Notes: generated by a model from the sequence alone, not told the origin. 64,000 nt of DNA from GCA-2718815 sp963578105 (GCA_963578105.1 CAUZBP010000012.1:17832-81831); one strand, 5' to 3'. Positions 35,986-44,559 are shown, counted from the first letter of the stretch. Program-made: numbers and translations.

Positions 35986-37596
35986 TTGGCTGTCGCAGTT
36001 TTGCTCGCCTGGTTACAAACCGTTCCGGCAGCACCCGATGTGGCGGTGGTCTGTCCCCGCGAGTTCCGTTCCGCGTTGGAACCCTGGGTGACGCATCGCA
36101 CCGGCCAGGGTCACCAGTTGGAGTTTGTATCCAGCCAAGGCTCAGCGGACCAGATTCGGGCGAGACTTCGCAAATTGGCCCGGACCGGTTCCCTGCGATT
36201 CATCCTACTCGTCGGCGACGCCGACCCGGCAGCCAACAAAATTGCCGCGATCCAAGCCCGCTGTGTACCCACCCACAAGGCACCTGCAAAGGTCAACGTC
36301 CGTTGGGGATCAGAGCCCGAAATCGGAACCGATAATTGGTATGCTGATCTGGATGACGACTGGCTACCCGACGTGGCAATCGGCCGCATCACGGCCGATA
36401 CGGAGACGGAACTTGAGCAGGTGGTTGCCAAGACCCTGGCATACGAGCGGTCACCCGACATGGGCCGCTGGCGACGTCAAGTCAATTTTGTGGCCGGTGT
36501 GGGAGGTTTTGGAGTGCTCGCCGACAAGCTGTTGGAAACGGCCGCCAAGCGACTGATCACCAAGGGCCTTCCTGCGGGCTATGAAACCAGCATGACCTAT
36601 GCCAGTTGGCGGAGCGTTTATTGCCCGAGCCCACTTGATTTCCAACGTGAAACGTTGAACCGACTGAACAGCGGCTGTTTCGCCTGGATCTACATGGGCC
36701 ACGGACACCGCGACCGTTTGGATTCCATCCACACGCCCTGGGGATCCGCACCCGTTCTGGAGCTGCAGAACATCGGAAAGCTCAACAATTCACAACGGGT
36801 TCCCATCGCCATCTTCTTTTCCTGTTACGCCGGTGCATTCGATCAGGAAACAGACTGTCTGGCCGAGGAAATGCTCACGCACCAGGGAGCACCTGTGGCA
36901 GTCATCTGCGGATCTCGAGTGACGATGCCTTACGCGATGACCGTCTACGGGATCTCGTTATTGGACGAAATCTTCGGGCAACAGCGTCCGACGCTGGGAG
37001 AGATTCTGCTCCACAGTAAACAACAGCTTGGGACGGCTCGGGACGACGAGCAAAGAAAACTTCTGGACTCACTCGCAACAAGCCTCAGTCCCAACCCGGA
37101 CCTACGGGCGGAACGGTTGGAACATGTGCAACTGTTCAACCTGCTGGGGGACCCGTTGCTGCGCATTCATCATCCACAAACGATTGTGGTACAAGCCCCG
37201 CGACATACAGAAACAGGAAAGACCATCGAAGTCTCCGGCCAAGCCCCCCTGGCGGGAACGCTGACGGTGGAACTGGCCTGCCGGCGCGATCGCTTAAAAT
37301 TCGTGCCCGCGTCACGACGACCACGGGGAAGCTCGACGCCCGATTGGCAGGCAATGAACACGACCTACCGGCGGGCGAATGACCATGTGTGGGCCAGCGA
37401 AACCCGTCACGTTCAGCGTGGGCCTTTTCGTATCAAGATCGCGGTTCCGGGCGAGGCACAAGGACCAAGTCATGTACGCTGCTACCTGGCAGGACCAACG
37501 GCCTTTGCGATCGGGGCAGCCGACGTGTACGTGAGGCGGGCCGGTGAGAGACCGTCGCTCGCCGCCCAACCGAACAACAAGCCCGCACCACGCTGA
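35986..37596 (+). CDS. Peptidase C25 (gingipain-like) family protein
   Basis: A 536-residue protein. The TTG start is chosen because AAGGAG lies 5 bases upstream and the next residues form a signal peptide (MAVAVLLAWLQTVPAAP). The caspase-like fold of peptidase C25 is visible: FILLVGDADPA, WYADLDDDWLPDVAIGRI, the catalytic His in IYMGHGHRD (about 245) and the Cys in IFFSCYAGAFD (about 285), then FNLLGDPLLRIH. After about residue 400 comes a beta-sandwich like the Ig-like domain of gingipains. It lacks the long propeptide and the C-terminal type IX secretion domain of gingipains, so export should be by Sec. Confidence 0.85.
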   Translation: MAVAVLLAWLQTVPAAPDVAVVCPREFRSALEPWVTHRTGQGHQLEFVSSQGSADQIRARLRKLARTGSLRFILLVGDADPAANKIAAIQARCVPTHKAPAKVNVRWGSEPEIGTDNWYADLDDDWLPDVAIGRITADTETELEQVVAKTLAYERSPDMGRWRRQVNFVAGVGGFGVLADKLLETAAKRLITKGLPAGYETSMTYASWRSVYCPSPLDFQRETLNRLNSGCFAWIYMGHGHRDRLDSIHTPWGSAPVLELQNIGKLNNSQRVPIAIFFSCYAGAFDQETDCLAEEMLTHQGAPVAVICGSRVTMPYAMTVYGISLLDEIFGQQRPTLGEILLHSKQQLGTARDDEQRKLLDSLATSLSPNPDLRAERLEHVQLFNLLGDPLLRIHHPQTIVVQAPRHTETGKTIEVSGQAPLAGTLTVELACRRDRLKFVPASRRPRGSSTPDWQAMNTTYRRANDHVWASETRHVQRGPFRIKIAVPGEAQGPSHVRCYLAGPTAFAIGAADVYVRRAGERPSLAAQPNNKPAPR

Positions 37597-37961
37597 CATC
37601 TACCTGCCACTGCCGTCCACGCTCAGTGACACACCAAGGCTCTTGCTGATCTACCACATGGTGGGGAGGATCGATTCCACCAAGAGCACTCTGCTAGAAC
37701 ACCATCCGCATCTCACTCCGGCCGCCTGTTGCACCGTACCGTCTACCCAGATTGATGTAGCGATGGCTCAGCGTTGCCTTTCAATTAGGCAGGTACCGCC
37801 CAATCATCCTTGGAAAACCAGCACGTAATCCTTACGGTTCCTAATAGTTTCTAAAGATGGCAACCAACTCTGATATTTCTCATGTTTGAACGAGCACTTT
37901 CATTTTCATCTCCCCGAAGAAAAGTTTCACCTTAGAACATAGTTCGTGGAGGTTTTAGGTA
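37597..37961. other. Intergenic region
   Basis: About 365 bp with no supportable gene. The last 20 bases hold GGAGG, the ribosome-binding site of the following small gene. Confidence 0.35.
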
Positions 37962-38183
37962 ATGACTGTTGACCCCGGAACACCGTTCATAATCGCGGTT
38001 CTGTTCTGCTTGATGCTTTTTGCTATGTGGAACAATGCACAAACTGCTGATCCTACTATCGAAGAACATTTTTCAACACTTCAAGAACCCTTTAAGCTAA
38101 CGAGGTTGGTCGTTGAAATTTGGCAGGCGTCAATGAAACCACGAATGCTCACCACGGGCGGCCTGGCGGACCGCCCGTGGTGA
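37962..38183 (+). CDS. Small exported or membrane protein, 3' end formed by a hairpin element
   Basis: A 73-residue protein; the ATG has GGAGG 9 bases upstream. N-terminal PFIIAVLFCLMLFAMW is a signal peptide or membrane helix followed by NNAQTADP. The last 16 residues are encoded inside a perfect 25-bp inverted repeat (38137-38195), and the stop codon lies in its right arm. This suggests that the original C terminus was replaced when the palindrome arose or inserted. No family recognised. Confidence 0.5.
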   Translation: MTVDPGTPFIIAVLFCLMLFAMWNNAQTADPTIEEHFSTLQEPFKLTRLVVEIWQASMKPRMLTTGGLADRPW

Positions 38184-38195
38184 GCATTCGTGGTT
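38137..38195. repeat. Perfect 25-bp inverted repeat (9-base loop)
   Basis: Bases 38137-38161 and 38171-38195 are exact reverse complements separated by 9 bases. It sits between the convergent small gene at 37962 and the minus-strand surface-protein remnant ending at 38224, where it could act as a bidirectional terminator, although neither side has a T-tract. Its length and perfection also fit a REP- or MITE-like palindrome. Confidence 0.8.
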
Positions 38196-38223
38196 GTGAA
38201 CTTTGTTCGGTTCTGCCGATGTC

Positions 38224-38313
38224 TTAGGCCGCGGCGGAGTTTTGCTTGCGATGTCTGGCGTACCCGACCAGACCGGCCGCACCGATGCCGAAAATGTTAA
38301 TAACTCCATCCAT
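38224..38313 (-). pseudogene. Frame-shifted C-terminal anchor of the gene at 38297-38716
   Basis: In a different frame from the gene that ends at 38297, the minus strand continues as a hydrophobic helix with a basic tail: VINIFGIGAAGLVGYARHRKQ then a short Ala-rich end and stop at 38224. This is the layout of PEP-CTERM-type C-terminal sorting tails (helix, then Arg/Lys). It overlaps the 3' end of the upstream frame by 17 bp. A frameshift, real or from sequencing, separating body and anchor is the simplest reading; the PEP motif itself is not seen. Confidence 0.45.
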
Positions 38314-38716
38314 AATGATAAATAATTTCCCGGTCAGCTTGATCTATAATTTCTTCACCGGTCATGGTTAACATACTGTTGTGATCGCCGTAATCGTCGT
38401 CATTTGGAAAGTCAAACAAATAATTGGCAATGTTGTTATCAAATGTTGTGCCCAGTGAATAGCCTTCAATTAAAACGTGAGCGTTCTCTGGGCTTTCATT
38501 ATTATCAAAGTCCGCAGCGATATTTAATGTGAATACGGCGTCCGATAATGTGTTGGAAGAAACTGTGTTGGCAGGAGTAACAAGATTTGCATAAGCAACA
38601 GCCCCCCCCGCTTCTCCTGTAGATTTGGGAACTAAGTTTATCTCTGTAGCATTAGCAGAGCATGCAAAACAACATACCGCTTGCATCAGCAACCCCGTGA
38701 CTAACGTCATTCTCAT
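38297..38716 (-). CDS. Small secreted protein, possibly a frameshifted PEP-CTERM-like protein
   Basis: A 139-residue protein with a signal peptide (LVTGLLMQAVCCFACSANA, cleavage likely after NA), then an Asp/Asn-rich body (AADFDNNESPENAHVLIEGYSLG, FPNDDDYGDHNS) suggesting calcium binding or a beta-sandwich. It ends HYGWSY without an anchor, but an adjacent frame immediately downstream encodes a hydrophobic helix and basic tail (38224-38313). AGAGGTG lies just before the ATG. No specific family recognised. Confidence 0.55.
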   Translation of the reverse strand: MRMTLVTGLLMQAVCCFACSANATEINLVPKSTGEAGGAVAYANLVTPANTVSSNTLSDAVFTLNIAADFDNNESPENAHVLIEGYSLGTTFDNNIANYLFDFPNDDDYGDHNSMLTMTGEEIIDQADREIIYHYGWSY

Positions 38717-39253
38717 CGTTCACCTCTCTTCCAAAAAGTACAGGGCGGACTCAGGGATTCGCTTCAGTCCCGGCAATCATCTCCTACCGGTTTCACCCGG
38801 CCGGAGCGCCTGTTTTCCCGGCGTGTCTTAAAAACCGCCGTCAATTAATTTTTTTTCAACGACTCCAACGAGAAACGGGCGCCACGGGACGGCCAGCGGG
38901 CCGCCCCACTCTTCAATTCATTTTCACCCGAATCCAGCCGTACAGACGACTCTCGCTGTCTACCAGCGAATCTTCTTCGTGTGACGACGGTGGATTCCGT
39001 TGAACGACAGGGGAGTTTTACCTCGACTCCGACTGTAAGTTGGTTGATTGGTCCTTGCACCCATCAACGACCGTTTCGTTCCGGTACCGGGACGAGTCTT
39101 CAATGAATAAGAGAGTTCTTGATCTTCATACAACGTTATCGCAGCATTCATGTTTCACTCCCAACTCAATAAGTTTGTCAAATGTACTTAAACCAAGACT
39201 GCACGCGGATCACTGGTTACCAGCCAGTAAACGCACAGCCCTTTGATGCGTGG
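38717..39253. other. Gap with one possible small minus-strand gene
   Basis: About 540 bp. The only candidate is a 63-codon frame at 38960-39151 on the minus strand, with GGAG 7 bases before an ATG and a basic C terminus (NGIHRRHTKKIRW). It has no recognised family, and a different minus-strand frame overlaps it. Nothing else supportable. Confidence 0.3.
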
Positions 39254-39754
39254 TTAAACCCGCGAGGTCTTCCCCTCGACTTTCCCGTTCAATCGCTCGA
39301 CGACACCGCGCGCTTCGTCGCACAATTCTGTGACTGCTCCTTCTTCCGTGACGCCGGCCAAATACAGCCAAATACCCAGCTGCCTGGCCCAAATTTCTTC
39401 CCTGGGATCCGCTTGACGACCGCACACCACCAACAGCAAGTCACGGCCTTCTACCGCTAATTGGCGGCAGACATTGCGAAACTCCCCATCCGATGCTGTA
39501 CTAGTTCCTGCCAGGTCGATAAAAATCAACTGGAACCGATGACGTCGAAACTCCGTTAACGCAGAACCTGCGTCGGAACACACCACCGTGCCCCAACCAC
39601 CATCCAGAGCCGCCTTGCTCAACATTGCCCGTTGTTTCTGGCTGGTCGAAATCACCAAACACCGATGATTCGATGTGGCCTTTCGGCTTGAAACCACGGG
39701 AACACTTTCGACTTGCTCTACCGTCGAAACAAAATCTGAATGTGCCGTACTCAT
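39254..39754 (-). CDS. Receiver-like (CheY-fold) single-domain protein, degenerate
   Basis: A 166-residue protein from the ATG at 39754. After about 30 polar residues it reads as a receiver fold: RCLVISTSQKQRAMLSKAALDGGWGTVVCSDAGSALTEFRRHRF (in pieces), then LIFIDLAGTS with an Asp at the phosphoacceptor position, LLLVVCGRQADPREE and a final helix. The acidic pair expected at the end of strand 1 is absent (VISTSQ), as is the usual Lys of strand 5, so phosphorylation is doubtful. No output domain and no kinase gene adjacent. Confidence 0.6.
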   Translation of the reverse strand: MSTAHSDFVSTVEQVESVPVVSSRKATSNHRCLVISTSQKQRAMLSKAALDGGWGTVVCSDAGSALTEFRRHRFQLIFIDLAGTSTASDGEFRNVCRQLAVEGRDLLLVVCGRQADPREEIWARQLGIWLYLAGVTEEGAVTELCDEARGVVERLNGKVEGKTSRV

Positions 39755-40653
39755 ACTTCTGCCTCGCTTATGCGAGGTCCTCAAAACCTTTCGTGCCCTT
39801 TAGTAAACGCCCCAGGACGGTTCGTTTGAAACTCAGAAAAGTTCCATCAAACCCCGCAGTCAAAACGTCACGTTGATCTACCAGCAGACGCACAGCGACC
39901 CGATAGGCCCTGTTGTCCACCGGTACCCGGCAGCACCACTTCTCCCGACGCGCACTTCGCACGTGGAGCCTCGATGCCGGCAAAAAACACACACGTTAAA
40001 ACGACAGACGCTGACCACTGTCTGGCAGCTTCAACAACTGTCGGTATGACTCATGAGAACTCCGTTCACTCCACGACCCGGATCCAGCACACCGCGCTGC
40101 AAGACGCAACTCTCGCAGGGCAAACGTCGTTGTGCTGATAACCAATTCGCGGTTTCACCTATGGTTTCTCGGCTCGTGGCCGAACTCGCCTGAGAAAGCC
40201 ACAGCACCTGAACACGCAAGTCCTCGCCAGGCTGTGTACCTCCTAAGACTGGCACTCCTTAACGCAAGCAGTGTGCCAGTGGCGGTTTAAAATGGAGAAC
40301 GAATCACAACTCGTTTTGGAACAATGAGTTGATTGAAAAGATGGGCCGCTCAGATCAAAAATTGCTCAGCCAGGAACTTCCCTGCTTCGGTGAGACAAAA
40401 AATTATCGATCGTCGCAACTAACTACCTGGATGAACGTTACACTTGAAATCACCAAGCCAGGGAACCGTCTGCATCGTAGGGAAACGCCTTCTGCCCGAC
40501 GACAATCGCGGGCCGGACAGATTCAGAATTCTTTTGTCCTGGGCAGCCAATCAGACCGCAGTTGTCACCGGGAAGGGTTGACGCGGTGGCCAAACGAGCA
40601 GAGCGAGCCACCGCGGGCAGACGGCTTGGTCGAAAGTTGTCTGAAAACCTCTG
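39755..40653. other. About 900 bp with two weak minus-strand frames
   Basis: Two 74-codon minus-strand frames, 39768-39992 and 40031-40255, lie head to tail upstream of the receiver-like gene, both with GTG starts. Neither is recognisable. The first ends 13 bp before the receiver-like start, with CCTCGC-ATAA-GCGAGG forming a small hairpin between them. They may be small genes of one transcript or chance frames. 40256-40653 shows nothing. Confidence 0.3.
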
Positions 40654-41070
40654 TCATTCACCCATGACCGTGACCACGACTTCGCGCTGTCGAGGCCGAA
40701 CGTCACATTCTAAATGGAACACTTGTTGCCAGGTCCCCAGTGCCATTTGTCCCTGAGTGAGAGGAACCGACAGCGACGGCCCCAGGAGGGTGGCCTGCAA
40801 ATGAGAGTGGCCATTCCCATCCTGCCAGGCCCGTTCGTGTCCGTAGTCAGGATTGGGTGGGATAAGCTGGTCGAGCATTTCTGGTAAATCTTTTTGCAAA
40901 CCGGGTTCAAACTCGATCGTGCCCACGCTTGCCGTGCTACCTACATTAAATACCTGAACTGTCCCGCTTTGTATGCCACTTTTCGAAACAATTTGCGCCA
41001 CAGCTTCCGTCAGGTCCTGGCCGTCTCCATGTCCTTGGGTGGTGAGATGAATGCGTTCCTGGTAGACCAT
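40654..41070 (-). CDS. YjbQ/UPF0047 family protein
   Basis: A 138-residue protein from the ATG at 41070; an in-frame TTG two codons earlier is less likely. It has the complete family pattern: TVQVFNVGSTASVGTIEFEPG, HERAWQDGNGHSHLQATLLGPSLSVPL and ALGTWQQVFHLECD. Some members have thiamin-phosphate synthase activity in vitro, but the physiological role is unsettled. Divergent from the sirtuin gene with about 137 bp between. Confidence 0.95.
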   Translation of the reverse strand: MVYQERIHLTTQGHGDGQDLTEAVAQIVSKSGIQSGTVQVFNVGSTASVGTIEFEPGLQKDLPEMLDQLIPPNPDYGHERAWQDGNGHSHLQATLLGPSLSVPLTQGQMALGTWQQVFHLECDVRPRQREVVVTVMGE

Positions 41071-41207
41071 GTTCAAGAGATCCTCACGTTGGGAAATTCG
41101 GAATCAAACTCAAAAGCTCGTCGCTGCGTGGAGAGGACACACACCGATGAGCGAATTGCCATTCATGATTGTCAGCTGACATCGAACCGTAAAGACGACT
41201 TCCAATC

Positions 41208-41957
41208 ATGGAAGATAACATCGAACTTGTCGCCCGCTGGCTGCAGCAATCTACCATGAATGTCGCCTTCACCGGTGCCGGAATCAGCACCGAGAGTGGT
41301 ATTCCCGATTTTCGCTCGCCGGGCGGTGTCTGGGCCAAGTATCAACCTGTCTATTTTGACGCTTTTCTATCCGACGCCGATGCACGGCTCGAGTACTGGC
41401 GTCAGAAAGCGGAGGCACACACCGAAATAGCACGTGCGGAAGCGAACGATGCACACCGCGTACTCGCAAAATGGGAGACCAATGGACATTTGCACGGAGT
41501 GATCTCTCAGAATATTGACGGACTACATCAGCTCGCCGGTAGCCGCCATGTTTTGGAACTTCACGGCACAGCGCGGCAAGTCAAATGTCTCGACTGTGGT
41601 GTGATCTACGAGGCAGATCAACTCGTAGACGAATTCCGGCGTTCCGGGAGCGTCCCTCTTTGCGCCGAGTGTGGGGGGCGACTTAAACACGCCACGATAT
41701 CGTTCGGCCAATCATTGCCTGAGGAAGTACTCAGCGAAGCCACTGCCTGGTGCGAGCAATGTCAATTGCTGCTTGCGATGGGATCGTCTTTGCAGGTGAC
41801 ACCCGCCGCCAACTTACCGTCTTTAGCCAAACAGACCGGTGCACGAGTCATCATCGTTAATCGTGATCCCACGGCATTGGACGAAATGGCAGACGTAGTC
41901 ATTCGAGACTCACTAGCCCGCGTACTCGTTAAAATTGACAATCGGATGACGGGCTGA
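41208..41957 (+). CDS. cobB: NAD-dependent protein deacylase (sirtuin)
   Basis: A 249-residue Sir2 protein. NAD-binding GAGISTESGIPDFRSPGGVW is at about 23-42, QNIDGLHQLAGS follows, the catalytic His is in LELHGTARQVKC, and the zinc site is CLDCG and CAECGG, all in usual order. SFGQSLPEEVL and MGSSLQVTPAANLP complete the Rossmann domain. It removes acyl groups from lysines using NAD. It lies 53 bp upstream of sufU on the same strand, perhaps one transcript. Confidence 0.96.
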   Translation: MEDNIELVARWLQQSTMNVAFTGAGISTESGIPDFRSPGGVWAKYQPVYFDAFLSDADARLEYWRQKAEAHTEIARAEANDAHRVLAKWETNGHLHGVISQNIDGLHQLAGSRHVLELHGTARQVKCLDCGVIYEADQLVDEFRRSGSVPLCAECGGRLKHATISFGQSLPEEVLSEATAWCEQCQLLLAMGSSLQVTPAANLPSLAKQTGARVIIVNRDPTALDEMADVVIRDSLARVLVKIDNRMTG

Positions 41958-42010
41958 GCTCGTTCTTGTCTTGCAGGAGTGTCTACCGTACACTGAGATG
42001 TACTGGTGAC

Positions 42011-42442
42011 ATGGGAAACAAATCACACAAGATGATGCACGGCGAAGAAGAAATCTATCAAGAACACGTTTTGGATCACTCCGACGACCCCTACCATCGT
42101 GGGCGTTGCAGCGAGGCCACACACGCCCACGAGGACGACAATCCACTCTGTGGTGACGTGGTGCGAGTCGAACTGCGCATCCGGGATCAACGGGTGGAGG
42201 AAGCCTGGTTCGACGGAGAGGGTTGTTGCATCAGCCAGGCATCAGCCTCCATGTTGATGGAAGAGCTGGAGGGAAAGACCGTCCAGGACGTCCAGAATTT
42301 TAGTGCGGAACAAATGCTCAGCCTGTTTCGGGCGAAACTCACGCCCAACCGACAGAAATGCTGCCTGCTTTCCTGGCAAGTCGTTCAATCGGCGCTGTAT
42401 TCTCCTACCGGTGACGACGCTGGTAACGGGGAGACAGGCTGA
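42011..42442 (+). CDS. sufU: SufU/IscU-like Fe-S scaffold or sulfur-transfer protein
   Basis: A 143-residue protein from the ATG at 42011 (GGTGA 5 bases upstream); ATGs at 42032 and 42035 are alternatives. It carries YQEHVLDHSDDPYHRG, PLCGDVV (first Cys with Asp), FDGEGCCISQASASML (second Cys) and NRQKCCLLSW (third Cys), the three-Cys, one-Asp site of the U-type scaffold family. SufU accepts persulfide sulfur from SufS. Its stop overlaps the sufS start (TGATG), so the two are translationally coupled. Confidence 0.93.
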   Translation: MGNKSHKMMHGEEEIYQEHVLDHSDDPYHRGRCSEATHAHEDDNPLCGDVVRVELRIRDQRVEEAWFDGEGCCISQASASMLMEELEGKTVQDVQNFSAEQMLSLFRAKLTPNRQKCCLLSWQVVQSALYSPTGDDAGNGETG

Positions 42443-43695
42443 TGCCAGCCGTCGATGCCATCACGCCCTTGGATCCGCATGCCTGGCGAACGGATTTTCC
42501 GATTCTGGAAACCCGCATTCGCGGCACTTGTCCCTTGATCTATCTGGACAACGCTGCCACCGCCCAGCGACCTCGGCAGGTCATCCAGGCCATGGTCAGC
42601 GCCTACGAAGAACATTATGCAAATGTCCATCGTGGAGTACACTGGCTGAGCGACCAGAGCACGGATCTTTATGAGAATTCCCGCGAAAAAGTGCGCGGCT
42701 TCATCAATGCCGTGCATGGCCATGAAATCATCTTCACTGCAGGCACCACAGCGGCGATCAATCTGGTGGCACGTAGCTGGGGAGACTCACAGGTGCAAGC
42801 TGGTGACGAGATTCTGGTGACCATGATGGAGCATCACTCGAATCTGGTCCCCTGGCAACAGCTGGCCGAGAGAACCGGCTGCACAATCCAGTTCATCCCG
42901 GTGGAAGATAATGGCACGCTTGCCCTTGATAAAATCGATGCGCTTGTCAGCGAACGAACAAAACTTGTCGCGATCACGGCCATTTCCAACGTTTTGGGGA
43001 CCATCAATCCTCTGCAGGAAATCATCGCAAAAGCACATGCCGTCGAAGCAAAAGTCCTGGTAGACGCCGCGCAAAGTGTGCCCCACGAAGCCCTGGATGT
43101 GCAACAGTTGCAGGCTGATTTCGTCGCCTTCAGTGGCCACAAAATGATGGGTCCTTCGGGGGTTGGTGTACTGTATGGTCGGGAAACAATTCTGGAGCGG
43201 ATGCCGCCCTTCATGGGTGGAGGAAGCATGATCCGTCGAGTACGGTTGGACGGATTCGAATCAGCAGACCTGCCGGCAAAGTTCGAGGCGGGAACTCCAC
43301 CGATTGTTCCGGCCATTGGCCTGGCCAGCGCCGTCGATTATTTGGGCCGCGTTGGCATCGAAGCGATTCAGGAACACGAGCGACTGCTGACACAACATGC
43401 CCATCAAGTATTGCAAGAAGTAGGTGGCGTTCGCATCCTGGGACCGGGTCCGGGACAAACCGCTGGCATTGTCAGCTTCGTGTTGGATCGAATTCACGCT
43501 CACGATATAGCACAGATTTGCGATCGTCACGGCATCGCCATTCGAGCAGGCCATCATTGCGCCATGCCACTTCACAAAGCTCTTGGTGTCAACGCCAGCA
43601 ATCGAGCCAGTTTCTATTTTTACAATACGCTTGACGAAGTCGATCGCTTAGCAGAAGCCTTAAAGGACGCCAAAAAAATCATGCGGCGGGCCTGA
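42442..43695 (+). CDS. sufS: Cysteine desulfurase SufS
   Basis: A 417-residue PLP enzyme of the group II desulfurases. Blocks: IYLDNAATAQRPRQVI, HRGVHWLSDQSTDLYENSREKV in pieces, the cofactor Lys in AFSGHKMMGPSGVGVLYG, and the active-site Cys in IRAGHHCAMPLH. It takes sulfur from cysteine and passes it to SufU for Fe-S assembly. No sufB/C/D genes follow, so the rest of the pathway must lie elsewhere. Confidence 0.97.
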   Translation: MPAVDAITPLDPHAWRTDFPILETRIRGTCPLIYLDNAATAQRPRQVIQAMVSAYEEHYANVHRGVHWLSDQSTDLYENSREKVRGFINAVHGHEIIFTAGTTAAINLVARSWGDSQVQAGDEILVTMMEHHSNLVPWQQLAERTGCTIQFIPVEDNGTLALDKIDALVSERTKLVAITAISNVLGTINPLQEIIAKAHAVEAKVLVDAAQSVPHEALDVQQLQADFVAFSGHKMMGPSGVGVLYGRETILERMPPFMGGGSMIRRVRLDGFESADLPAKFEAGTPPIVPAIGLASAVDYLGRVGIEAIQEHERLLTQHAHQVLQEVGGVRILGPGPGQTAGIVSFVLDRIHAHDIAQICDRHGIAIRAGHHCAMPLHKALGVNASNRASFYFYNTLDEVDRLAEALKDAKKIMRRA

Positions 43696-43785
43696 AGTAG
43701 GGTACCTTGCAGTCAGTCGACCAGACATCCAGGATCAGTAGATTGAAGAACGATAACGGATACTCTTGGTCATTATCGGTCGACC

Positions 43786-43905
43786 CCTGACAACAACATC
43801 CCTGACAACAACATCCCTGACAACAACATCCCTGACAACAACATCCCTGACAACAACATCCCTGACAACAACATCCCTGACAACAACATCCCTGACAACA
43901 ACATC
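43786..43905. repeat. Minisatellite: 8 perfect copies of a 15-bp unit
   Basis: The unit CCTGACAACAACATC is repeated eight times without a mismatch, 90 bp after the sufS stop. Because 15 is a multiple of 3, several frames stay open through it (for example DVVVR repeats on the minus strand), but none has a believable gene around it. Perfect identity points to recent slippage expansion. Confidence 0.95.
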
Positions 43906-44004
43906 GAACAACCACAGCCGACCTGCCCTGCTGGTCACCGAAAACCAGCTTTGCTGAACCGGCCCTTCATGGCGCTGGTAATAGAGACAAGTTACATTGT
44001 CCGC

Positions 44005-44559
44005 CTAGTCCAGTGGTTCACTGCTATACTGAAAGAGCAGATCTTCCGACAGACGGCGCTCAAACACTCGGCCAAATTCATCCAAGCTTCGTCGTTGGCC
44101 CACAGCATGCCACGCACCCACGTCTTTCAGTTCAGGCATGATTTCAACAAGTTGGTCAATCAAACGCTCAGCGAGACGCTCAATCGGTTTTGTCTGGCAT
44201 TCCTCCCGGATGGACGCTGCTGTCTTCATCATGCGGACCAAGCAAGCCCGTTCCAAAACGGGGCGGGAAAGAGGAGTTTCGTTGTCAATTAGCAGATCGG
44301 CAGCTGGAACTCCAAGCAGTTTTTGCCAAGCGTACAGGTCCGAAAGACAGAGATCTGACGTTTCTTCTTCTTGACGCCTTACCTCGTGAAGATTTTTACC
44401 CAACTGCCGCGCGGCACGACGCAGTGACGTGTTCTGCTGCTCACGCACTTGCCGGATACAGTGTAAAGGCGGGGCGTGTCCATTGTTATCGTTTACAACA
44501 CTGCCGTCTAAATCCTTCGACCCCTTTGCACGAGCACCGTTTAAACCATTAGTCGACAT
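44005..44559 (-). CDS. XRE-like helix-turn-helix regulator
   Basis: A 184-residue protein. The ATG at 44559 is chosen over upstream frames because AGGAGAGG lies about 9 bases before it. After a 35-residue polar leader comes a Cro/CI-type HTH region (IRQVREQQNTSLRRAARQL, then DLYAWQKLLGVPAADLL), followed by a mostly helical C-terminal half (ACLVRMMKTAASIREE, LAERLIDQLVEIMPELK). This is a probable DNA-binding regulator; its targets are unknown. It is convergent with sufS across the minisatellite. Confidence 0.65.
   Translation of the reverse strand: MSTNGLNGARAKGSKDLDGSVVNDNNGHAPPLHCIRQVREQQNTSLRRAARQLGKNLHEVRRQEEETSDLCLSDLYAWQKLLGVPAADLLIDNETPLSRPVLERACLVRMMKTAASIREECQTKPIERLAERLIDQLVEIMPELKDVGAWHAVGQRRSLDEFGRVFERRLSEDLLFQYSSEPLD

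Noticed and set aside
43786..43905. CRISPR array
   Set aside because: Units are directly joined with no spacers and no cas genes are nearby; it is a minisatellite.
43735..43938. Minus-strand protein made of DVVVR repeats
   Set aside because: It is a by-product of a 15-bp tandem repeat; there is no credible start region or domain outside the repeat.
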